From Thiocystis violascens DSM 198 (GTDB lineage Bacteria; Pseudomonadota; Gammaproteobacteria; Chromatiales; Chromatiaceae): 64,000 bases of DNA. Shown here piece after piece: positions 26,751 through 33,954 of this stretch. Position 1 is the stretch's first letter. Every line of letters begins with the position of its first letter. The notes under the pieces were generated by a model. It was given only the letters and a program-made list of their open reading frames with translations, was not told the DNA's origin and did no database searches. The position numbers and the translations under genes were made by a program. The stretch is taken from positions 806,001 through 870,000 of the forward strand of contig NC_018012.1 in assembly GCF_000227745.2 (NCBI RefSeq), read 5' to 3'.

Positions 26751-27887
26751 GTGAACGTGCGTTTTTTTGCCACAATCTGTTGTTTTGCGCTGATCGGTCC
26801 AGGATTCTCCGGGTGTGCGGTCAATCCACCCAGAGAGGCGGAGCCCGCCGTCGCGGCGGAACCAATAAATCTTGATCGTTTGCCGCAAATCATGCTGCCT
26901 GGCGCGATCCGCTCGGAGGTCAAATCGTTCGCGATGGGCGCGGCTCGCAGCAAGGGCTGGGGCATTGCCGAGTCATCGACCGACCGCCTGGTGGTCCATC
27001 GCCCGATCGACGCGACCGCATTGGCGACGGTCGCGTCCGGTGCCCCCGGTCCGGCGGTCGGCCCCGGCTCGCGGCTCGAAGTCACCTCGTATTTCATCGA
27101 GCAGTCCGGCGGGGTCAAGGTCGCGAGCAAGGCCGAGCTGGTGAACCCGACACCGCGCGAAAAGGGGCCGACACGCACCGATTACACGGAAAACTTCCGG
27201 GATTCGCTCACGCAATCCCTGACCTCCCTGCGGAACTCCTGGTCGGAAAATCGTGGCCGGATCGCCCGCGCCACCCCGCCGGCGGATGGCTGGGCGGATG
27301 CCTGGGGCAACCGGCCGACCGGCGCCGCCGCGAGCGCAAACCCGGCATCCGAGCCGGCAACCCGCGACAACGGCCAAACCGAGGCAATCCGAACCGTACA
27401 ACCACAGCCACCGAAACAGCCCGCGCCGCCGGTCTACGCAGCGCAGCCCGCTCCGCAACCGGTCACGGAATCGAACCCCCAACCCAGCCAATGGATCGCC
27501 GAACGGCCAGCGCCTCTGCGTTCCGCTCCCGAACCGCGCTATCTCGCCGCAGGCGCGGCTCCGGTCGTGGATGCGACGACGAATGCCCCCGCTGCCACGT
27601 CCGCGACCAGCGCGCCCGCTGCCCCGAAGCCACCCAGCGCACCCCCGAACGCCATCCCTCGCCAGGACAACATGATGGCGCTCCCGAGCCGCTCGCCGGT
27701 CGCCGGCTCCGTCAGTTGGGCCGCCTACGCGGAACAGTACGCACGTCAACGCGGTTGTCAGGTGGGCGGACTGGGCACCGAACTCATCGAATCGCGCACG
27801 GATGGCGAAGTCCACAAGGTTCCCTGCGTCGGTAGCGACAGTTTCCTGGTCAAGTGCCAGAACGGAACCTGCCAGGGGCTGTTATAA
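26751..27887 (+). CDS. lipoprotein with paralogous N-domain and four-cysteine C-domain
   Basis: Start GTG at 26751 after GAGGGG. A 378-residue protein with a signal peptide ending in lipobox FSGC (cysteine near 22), so a lipoprotein. The N-domain (about 45-165) has KSFAMGAARSKGWGIAESS and ENFRDSLTQSLTSLRNSW. A Pro/Ala-rich linker of roughly 150 residues follows. The C-domain (about 320-378) reads WAAYAEQYARQRGC, then VPC, VKC and GTC. The next gene encodes a shorter protein with both domains and the same cysteine spacing but no linker. The arrangement suggests an outer-envelope anchored protein with disulfides. The function is not recognised. Confidence 0.85.
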   Translation: MNVRFFATICCFALIGPGFSGCAVNPPREAEPAVAAEPINLDRLPQIMLPGAIRSEVKSFAMGAARSKGWGIAESSTDRLVVHRPIDATALATVASGAPGPAVGPGSRLEVTSYFIEQSGGVKVASKAELVNPTPREKGPTRTDYTENFRDSLTQSLTSLRNSWSENRGRIARATPPADGWADAWGNRPTGAAASANPASEPATRDNGQTEAIRTVQPQPPKQPAPPVYAAQPAPQPVTESNPQPSQWIAERPAPLRSAPEPRYLAAGAAPVVDATTNAPAATSATSAPAAPKPPSAPPNAIPRQDNMMALPSRSPVAGSVSWAAYAEQYARQRGCQVGGLGTELIESRTDGEVHKVPCVGSDSFLVKCQNGTCQGLL

Positions 27888-27945
27888 CCGCGACGGCGCG
27901 CTGGCCCATCCAGCGCGCCACTCGCTTCAACGTCAGTCATAAAGC

Positions 27946-28635
27946 GTGAACGGTTGGCATCTCAAGCTCTTGGCGACAGGGCTTCTGCTGTTGCACCTCG
28001 CCGACTCCCAGGCGCTGCAAAATCCCGCGGTCTTGCTCTTCGGAGCCACCTTGACGGACGCCCGCGCGTTCGCCGTCGAACACGCCTCGCGTCGGGGCTG
28101 GAGCATTCGGGAAGTGACCGCGAACGCGGCCCTGTTCGAGCAGGTTCTCGACGGCGAGGAAACGGACGCCATCCTGGTCGTCCAGCGTCTGCTCCGAATC
28201 CGCGCGGAATTTGCCGAGGAGTCGGATGGCGTTCGCGTCTCTCTGCGTGCCGAGGAGGTGGAATGGCCGGAGACGGATCGGGAGTGGATGGCGGATGTCA
28301 CGGGGCGCTATGCCGACAACTTGGCGAACGCGCTGTCATCCTTGCGAGCCAAATGGGATGCCTGGCGCGGGAATTCCGCCAGCCTGCCCAACGCGCCGTC
28401 ATCCCGCTTTCACGGCGGCGTTCCGCCTGATTCCAGCCGGATGGCAGCCGAACCGATCGGCACCTGGGCCTATGCCGCGGAACGCTACGCCCAGAGTCGC
28501 GGGTGCGAACTGACCGAACGGGCGACGCAACTGGAATCGAACGGCCAGGATTGGGAACGACACTGGGTCTTCTGCCGGGACGGCTCCCGGATCAGCGTGC
28601 GGTGCCGTTACGGAGACTGCACGACCGGTCCCTGA
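27946..28635 (+). CDS. paralogue of the upstream lipoprotein, signal-peptide form
   Basis: Start GTG at 27946, 229 residues. A hydrophobic N-terminus (LKLLATGLLLLHLADSQA) suggests export, but no lipobox is seen. The N-domain, about 25-150, shares RAFAVEHASRRGWSIRE and NLANALSSLRAKW with the preceding protein. The C-domain shares WAYAAERYAQSRGC, VFC, VRC and GDC. The similarity is clear across both domains although the linker is short, so the pair looks like an old tandem duplication. It lies 58 bp downstream of its paralogue and 63 bp upstream of an ankyrin lipoprotein, probably one operon. Function unknown. Confidence 0.8.
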   Translation: MNGWHLKLLATGLLLLHLADSQALQNPAVLLFGATLTDARAFAVEHASRRGWSIREVTANAALFEQVLDGEETDAILVVQRLLRIRAEFAEESDGVRVSLRAEEVEWPETDREWMADVTGRYADNLANALSSLRAKWDAWRGNSASLPNAPSSRFHGGVPPDSSRMAAEPIGTWAYAAERYAQSRGCELTERATQLESNGQDWERHWVFCRDGSRISVRCRYGDCTTGP

Positions 28636-28698
28636 ACCCCGCCATGCGTTGCGCATTCTCATTGGTCGTCGGCCCCAAGCCACGGAGAATACCCCAGC

Positions 28699-29283
28699 AT
28701 GAAACTCACACACTCCATCGCTTTCGCCATCGCCCTGGCGGGCCTCGCCGCCTGCGGGCCGTCGGATTCATACAACGCGTCGGGCAGCGCCGGCGCGGCC
28801 CTGCTCGAGGTCGCCGAACAAGGCGATCTGAATGCCCTGGACCAACTGCTCGCGAAGCATCGTCAACCCGACGTTCGGGACAGTTGCGACTGGACACCGC
28901 TCATGAAGGCCGCGCTCTACGGACATACGCCGGTCGTCGCGCGCCTGCTCGATGCCGGCGCCAGCGTCGACGCCATGGACAAGGGCGGCTACACCGCCAT
29001 GATGCTCGCGGCCTCGAACAATCACGCCGAGGCTCTGGATCTGCTCTTGAAGCGCGGCGCCATGGTCGACCATCAGGAGTCCACCGAGGGCTGGACCGCC
29101 CTGATCTGGGCCGCCAAACAGGGCCACGCCAGGAGCGTCGAGACCCTGCTGCGTCACCGCGCCGACCGCACGCTCAAGGACTTCAAGGGCAAGACCGCCC
29201 TGGATTGGGCCAGCGAGGGCGGATACGCCGAGGCGCTCAGTCTGCTTCAAGCGGCGGATCAAGCTCAGTCATCGGTCAGATAA
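28699..29283 (+). CDS. ankyrin-repeat lipoprotein
   Basis: A 194-residue protein with a signal peptide and lipobox LAAC (cysteine at 19). Four ankyrin repeats fill the mature part, for example DWTPLMKAALYGHTPVVARLL, GGYTAMMLAASNNHAEALDLL and GWTALIWAAKQGHARSVETLL. It would be a periplasm-facing, membrane-anchored interaction module. Position after the two four-cysteine proteins on the same strand suggests a shared envelope role, which is inference. The partner is unknown. Confidence 0.88.
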   Translation: MKLTHSIAFAIALAGLAACGPSDSYNASGSAGAALLEVAEQGDLNALDQLLAKHRQPDVRDSCDWTPLMKAALYGHTPVVARLLDAGASVDAMDKGGYTAMMLAASNNHAEALDLLLKRGAMVDHQESTEGWTALIWAAKQGHARSVETLLRHRADRTLKDFKGKTALDWASEGGYAEALSLLQAADQAQSSVR

Positions 29284-29372
29284 GCGATTCGGGCTTGGAA
29301 AATCCTGAACCGCGACGCGGAAGACACGCAATCCTTCTTGGACCGGCGCCCTGTCCGCGCTAAGCTTCGCGA

Positions 29373-30242
29373 ATGCCGAGTCTGCGCGAAAAACTGGCGG
29401 AACATGGATTCGAGTCCAACGACGACTACGAATTCCAGCTCAGTTGTCTTCTCGAAAGCCCCGCGCGCGGAGTGCGGACACTCAACATCGAAGGCGATGG
29501 CGAGCGCCGCAAAACGGCCTTTGCCAACGCACTGGCCCACGCGCTGGGCTATCCTCATATTCTCTACCACGATTTTACCGACGCGCATCCGCCGCTGCCG
29601 GAGGTGATCCTACCGCCAAGCCGCGATGAGCTGGGCCGCGAGGAGCCGCCGATCGACCCGCTGGATCAGATCGTCAGCGAGGCCTGCGCCCAGAGCGAGG
29701 GCGAACCGACGGTGCTGATTCTCGACCAACTGCAGGCGGCCGATTTCCGCGAACATATCCGCATCCATCGTTTGGTCCGTAACGCCTCCTGGACCGTCCT
29801 CGATGGCCGCTATTTCGCGAATCCGCGCCATCTGCTGCTGTTCCTGATCTCGGAAGAACCGCTCTATCACGCGCTGCAGAAAGAGAGTTTCCGGGTCTGG
29901 ATCGGCCGACTGTCGGAACGTCAGGCGAGTTATCGTCCGAGCGATTTCGGCCTCGACGAAGCTGGCCAGTCACTCTTCGACGCACTCGCGGAGCTGTTTC
30001 GGGCGCTCGATAGCGCGCCGACCCGCAGCGAATTCACGCATCTCCTGCACGATCTGCAACTCCATGCGCGCACGGTCGAGCATCTGCGGCTGAGTCTCTA
30101 TGGCCGGATCGAGGGGGTCGACCGCCGAGCGCTCACGGCCCCGTCACTGGCCGAACACCTGGCCAGGGTCATCGCCGCGGCCCAGGTTTTTTCGACCCAC
30201 AAAGCCCCGCGAGGGGCGGATGATTCCGAGGCGACACCATGA
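29373..30242 (+). CDS. P-loop-like protein of unknown function coupled to bolA
   Basis: A 289-residue protein. NIEGDGERRKTAFANALAHAL near residue 40 resembles a degenerate Walker A, and TVLILDQLQAADF near 112 a Walker B-like strand with Asp. This suggests an AAA-type fold with weakened nucleotide binding. The remainder is helical. No confident family name. It overlaps bolA by 4 bp (ATGA at 30239-30242), so the two are translated together, hinting at a role linked to BolA-type iron-sulfur or stress functions. The start at 29373 lacks a strong binding site. Confidence 0.7.
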   Translation: MPSLREKLAEHGFESNDDYEFQLSCLLESPARGVRTLNIEGDGERRKTAFANALAHALGYPHILYHDFTDAHPPLPEVILPPSRDELGREEPPIDPLDQIVSEACAQSEGEPTVLILDQLQAADFREHIRIHRLVRNASWTVLDGRYFANPRHLLLFLISEEPLYHALQKESFRVWIGRLSERQASYRPSDFGLDEAGQSLFDALAELFRALDSAPTRSEFTHLLHDLQLHARTVEHLRLSLYGRIEGVDRRALTAPSLAEHLARVIAAAQVFSTHKAPRGADDSEATP

Positions 30243-30556
30243 ATCGAAAACAACGCATCGAAGAAAAACTCAAGGCTGCTCTGAGCCCCATCCTGCACCT
30301 GGATCTCGTCGACGAAAGCTACATGCATGCGGTCCCGGCGGGAGCGGAATCGCATTTCAAGGTGCTGGTGGTCAGCGAGACATTTGAAAACATCCCGGTG
30401 ATCGAGCGCCATCGGCAACTGAATCAACTCCTTGCCGACGAGCTTCAAGGCGGACTGCATGCGCTCACGCTCCATACCTGGACGCCGGAGGAATGGTATG
30501 CGAAAGGTGGAGCCCCCGAATCGCCCCCCTGCATGGGGGGCTCGAAAGCGCGTTAG
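30239..30556 (+). CDS. bolA: BolA family protein
   Basis: A 105-residue protein. RIEEKLKAALSPILHLDLVDES, SHFKVLVVSETFENIPVIERHR and the C-terminal LHALTLHTWTPEEW are BolA-like. BolA proteins bind monothiol glutaredoxins via [2Fe-2S] clusters and affect morphology and iron trafficking. The final 15 residues (GGAPESPPCMGGSKAR) run past the normal end into repeat-rich DNA and may be a later extension. Coupled to the upstream P-loop-like gene. Confidence 0.9.
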   Translation: MNRKQRIEEKLKAALSPILHLDLVDESYMHAVPAGAESHFKVLVVSETFENIPVIERHRQLNQLLADELQGGLHALTLHTWTPEEWYAKGGAPESPPCMGGSKAR

Positions 30557-30590
30557 ACGAGTTTCGGGAAATCGCCTTAACGGTCGAACC

Positions 30591-30953
30591 GCAGCCGTTC
30601 GTAGCAAGGCACTCGGCGGCCTGCCTGAAGCCGTTCGTGGCGAGGCGCCCACCCTTCCTGAAGCCGTTCGTGGTGAGGCACTCGAACCATGAACGGCTTC
30701 ACGCGCCGAGGCCCGGATTTCCCGTCCGTCCCATTCGACTGGGCTCATGACAGGCTTCGAGTGCCTCAGGACGAACGGGAAATCCTCCGAGCGTTTGACC
30801 GCCAGGTTATCCAACCGCCAAAATTCCTGACGCCCCCCGCCTGAAGCCGTTTGTGGCGAAGCACTCGCCCTTTCCTGAAGCCGTTCGTGGTGAGGCACCC
30901 ACCCTATCCTGAAGCCGTTCGTGGTGAGGCACTCGAACCACGAACGGCTTCAC
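30591..30953. repeat. clustered GAAGCCGTTCGTGG-type repeats
   Basis: Six imperfect copies of GAAGCCGTTCGTGGTGAGGC start near 30591, 30627, 30660, 30843, 30877 and 30911, in two groups of three spaced about 33-36 bp. Each group ends with an inverted partner, ACCAyGAACGGCTTCACGC. This resembles the widespread intergenic GTTCGTGGTGAG/CGAACCACGAAC repeats of environmental bacteria. The gap 30557-31049 between bolA and the symporter holds nothing else that I can support. Confidence 0.8.
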
Positions 30954-31049
30954 GCTCCGAGGCTGCGGATGTCCCATTTTCTCCATGCTTCAGTTCCCTT
31001 CGGCTTGGCTCAGGGCAAGTCGCACAGGTAAACCCGCCTCAATCCGAGT

Positions 31050-32417
31050 TCAGGGCGGCGGCGTCTCGTCGACCAACGAGGGTTGCCGCTCGAAGTATTC
31101 CCGCGTCAGGCGAAAGACCACCGGACTGAGCAACAGCAGCGCGATCAGGTTCGGAATCGCCATCAGCGCATTGAGGGTATCGGCAACCAGCCAGATAAAA
31201 TCCAACTGAAGCAGCGTGCCCACGGGAATCATGAGCACCCAGAGCAGACGGAACGGCGTGATGGCGCGCTCGCCGAACAGATACTCGGCGCACCGCTCGC
31301 CGTAGACACTCCAGCCAAGGATGGTGGTAAACGCAAACAGCACGAGCCCCAACGCCACGATGTAGGAACCGACCCCCGGAAGCGACTGCTCGAAGGCCGC
31401 GGTGGACAGCGCGGCACCAGTCAATCCCGAGGTCCAGGCGCCGGAGACCACGATCACCAACCCGGTGATGGTGCAGATAATGAGGGTGTCGATGAAGGTG
31501 CCGATCATGGCGACCGTCCCCTGCGCCACCGGATCGTCGGACTGGGCGGCGGAGTGAGCGATCGGCGCGCTACCGAGTCCGGCCTCGTTGGAGAAGATCC
31601 CGCGCGCCACGCCAAACTGAATGGCCGCGGCGACGCTGGCGCCGGCGAAACCGCCCGCGGCGGCCGTGGGCGAGAATGCCTGAATAAAGATCAGCTCCAG
31701 CGCGGGTCCGATCTGATCCAGATTGGTCGCCAGCACCACCAGCCCGCCGATCACATAGGTGACCGCCATGAAGGGCACCAGCGCCGCGGAGACCTCGCCG
31801 ATGCGCCGGATTCCGCCGATCAGCACCAGCCCGGCAAACGCCGCCATCACGACCCCGCTGATCCAGAGCGGGACGCCAAAGGCGCTCTGCGCCGCGTGCG
31901 CCACCGAATTGGCCTGCACCGTGTTGCCGATACCAAAGCCGGCAAGCAGTCCGAACAGGGCAAAGGCGGTAGCCATCCAGAGCCATTTCCTGCCCAGTCC
32001 GAGCTTGATGTAATACATGGGGCCGCCGAGATGGTTGCCCTGCCCGTCCACCTCGCGGTAGTGCATCGCCAGGACGGCCTCGGCGTACTTGGTCGCCATG
32101 CCCACCAGCGCGGTGCACCACATCCAGAAGAGCGCGCCCGGACCGCCCAGAAAGATCGCCGTCGCCACCCCGGCGATGTTGCCGGTTCCGACCGTGGCCG
32201 ACAGCACGGTCATGAGTGCCTGGAAAGGCGGGATATCGCCCTCCCCCTGTGCCACGCGGCCCCGCCAGAGCATGCGGAAACCGAACCCAAGTTTGGCGAG
32301 CGGCATGAAGCGCAGCCCGATCATCAAGAAAAAACCGGTGCCCAGAATCAGCACCAGCATTGGCGGTCCCCAGACGAAACCGTTCAACGCGCCCACCCAC
32401 GCCGTGATCACTTCCAC
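31050..32417 (-). CDS. alanine/glycine:cation symporter (AGCS family)
   Basis: About 456 residues with about ten membrane segments. The family signature is GTGNIAGVATAIFLGGPGALFWMW, and FGVARGIFSNEAGLGSAPIAHSAA is also characteristic. AGCS proteins import alanine or glycine with Na+ or H+ across the inner membrane. The start is GTG at 32417, because GGAGG lies 6 bases upstream; a further in-frame ATG at 32468 is less likely. It stands alone, with repeats on both sides. Confidence 0.94.
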   Translation of the reverse strand: MEVITAWVGALNGFVWGPPMLVLILGTGFFLMIGLRFMPLAKLGFGFRMLWRGRVAQGEGDIPPFQALMTVLSATVGTGNIAGVATAIFLGGPGALFWMWCTALVGMATKYAEAVLAMHYREVDGQGNHLGGPMYYIKLGLGRKWLWMATAFALFGLLAGFGIGNTVQANSVAHAAQSAFGVPLWISGVVMAAFAGLVLIGGIRRIGEVSAALVPFMAVTYVIGGLVVLATNLDQIGPALELIFIQAFSPTAAAGGFAGASVAAAIQFGVARGIFSNEAGLGSAPIAHSAAQSDDPVAQGTVAMIGTFIDTLIICTITGLVIVVSGAWTSGLTGAALSTAAFEQSLPGVGSYIVALGLVLFAFTTILGWSVYGERCAEYLFGERAITPFRLLWVLMIPVGTLLQLDFIWLVADTLNALMAIPNLIALLLLSPVVFRLTREYFERQPSLVDETPPP

Positions 32418-32491
32418 ATCGATCCTCCAGGATTCAACAATGCCAATGAAACGCGCGTCACTATACAAGATAAAGAGCGATCGACGGCCAA

Positions 32492-32553
32492 GTCGCCCGC
32501 AAGCGGGCTCCTACGCACCTCGTAGGAGCCCGCTTGCGGGCGACGCCGATACC
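32492..32553. repeat. REP-type inverted pair, second locus
   Basis: GTCGCCCGCAAGCGGGCTCC followed by TACGCACCTCG and the complementary arm GGAGCCCGCTTGCGGGCGAC form a long hairpin. The arms match those at 15656-15740. The following 180 bp to fliS contain short GC-rich hairpins (for example near 32610 and 32690) but no gene. Confidence 0.85.
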
Positions 32554-32737
32554 GGGGGAGGTTGTTTTTGGAATGTTTTGTGCGGGCGCCGCGACAGCGG
32601 TCGGGGTGAATCCCCCATCTCGCCTCAGTGCCCGTCTTCGAGCAGGAAAAACCTCGGTCCGGCCAGCGGCGGGAGACGTCGGGGGTAGCCCCCGCCGACG
32701 CCCGAACCGAGTCAACCCAACAGCCGAAACGCGCCCG

Positions 32738-33139
32738 TCAGGACGCGCGCCGCAACATCTCCGGGATCGCATCCCAGCCGGACTTGATCTCGCGTAGCAG
32801 GCGACTCACTTCATCCAGCGCATCCAGATCGTTACGCGCGTTCCCTTCCAGCAAACGTCGATTCATGTACTCGTAGAGCGCATCCAGTTTTTCCGACAAG
32901 TCCACCCCCTTGCCGTGGTCGAGCGAAGCGCGCAGACCGTCGATAATCGCGATCGCCTGGCTCACTTTTTCGCCCTTAACACGAATATTGCCCTGCTCCA
33001 TCGCGCCCCGCGCCACGGCGATCCGCTCAAGCGCACCCTCGAACAACATTTGAATCAAGCGATGAGGGTTGGCGACGGACGCTTCCGCCATGTGCCCGGC
33101 CTGGCGATATTGATTCAATTCTCTGCGCATCGCGTACAT
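32738..33139 (-). CDS. fliS: flagellin chaperone FliS
   Basis: A 133-residue helical-bundle protein. MYAMRRELNQYRQ at the N-terminus, HRLIQMLFEGALERIAVARGAM and YEYMNRRLLEGNARND are FliS-like. FliS binds the flagellin C-terminus in the cytoplasm to prevent premature polymerisation. I start at 33139; an upstream ATG at 33193 would add 18 residues unlike FliS. It ends the fliC-flaG-fliD-flaG-fliS run. Confidence 0.94.
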   Translation of the reverse strand: MYAMRRELNQYRQAGHMAEASVANPHRLIQMLFEGALERIAVARGAMEQGNIRVKGEKVSQAIAIIDGLRASLDHGKGVDLSEKLDALYEYMNRRLLEGNARNDLDALDEVSRLLREIKSGWDAIPEMLRRAS

Positions 33140-33203
33140 GGTGTTCTTCACTCCCGACGAGTGGTTAAAGATAATCAATTGATCGACAAACAACTGGCGG
33201 CGG

Positions 33204-33632
33204 CTACGCCTTCTCGCTCAGACCGATCCCGCGCATGCCGCCGCCCTCGCGCACCTGCGCCATGAGCTTCAACGCCAGCTCGGACGGAATCTGGCGGATG
33301 ACTTCCTTGCGATCGACATCCATGACGGTAATCACGACATGTCCGGTCTCGTCGTCCACGCTGAACTCCAGCGCGCGTTTCTGGTTCTGCAAAAAACCGT
33401 TGATCGACTCGACCGCCTGCTTCAGTTCGTTGGTGTCTGGTTGCGCCTGTCCTCGGCCGATCGTTTCCTCCCGCGCCGGGTTCCTCATTAGCGCAGGTTG
33501 TTCGGGCGCATTGGAAGACACTGGCGGCGGACTGGCAACCGACTGACCATCGGTGCGTTTCGCCTCCAGTTGCGCGGCCGAAGGCACTGTTTTGGCAGTC
33601 GCCCCGACTAGGGATGGAATCGTTTCAATCAT
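33204..33632 (-). CDS. flaG: FlaG family protein (copy between fliD and fliS)
   Basis: A 142-residue FlaG protein. The conserved C-terminal part includes ELKQAVESINGFLQNQKRALEFSVDDETGHVVITVMD and the signature EVIRQIPSELALKLM. The N-terminal half is low-complexity. FlaG affects filament length and polar flagellation in vibrios and pseudomonads, but the mechanism is not settled. Start at 33632 has GAGGAT upstream. A second flaG lies at 36430. Confidence 0.92.
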   Translation of the reverse strand: MIETIPSLVGATAKTVPSAAQLEAKRTDGQSVASPPPVSSNAPEQPALMRNPAREETIGRGQAQPDTNELKQAVESINGFLQNQKRALEFSVDDETGHVVITVMDVDRKEVIRQIPSELALKLMAQVREGGGMRGIGLSEKA

Positions 33633-33954
33633 GAGGACATCCTCATCATTCGCGGGCAAGCGACAACCAGGATCGAACCGGAAACATTCACCTTATCAAG
33701 TCGCTCCGCGATGACCAACCGATCTCGGCTCTTCCGATTCCCCGCCAGGGAGTTGGCGTGGCCGTGCTCCGCTCATGATGAAGGTAACGGCAGGCGAACG
33801 GGATTCTTGAGCCGGGGCATGTACGTTTGAATTCCGGAGCGACACCCGACCGCGCATCCTTGCGGAGATAGCTGAACGGTTAGCGGCAGGCCGCGTTCTT
33901 GGTGGGACGGTCGATGGGTTGCTCAGTCGCGCGACCCATCTTCCGCAATGGAGA
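33633..33954. other. gap between fliD and flaG
   Basis: About 320 bp with no gene recognised. No convincing sigma-28 or sigma-54 site was found by eye for the downstream flaG-fliS pair, so these may be read from fliD or from a promoter I could not see. Confidence 0.5.

Noticed and set aside
31083..32525. 480-codon plus-strand frame
   Set aside because: Antisense to the AGCS symporter, whose signature motifs and GGAGG-led start are clear.
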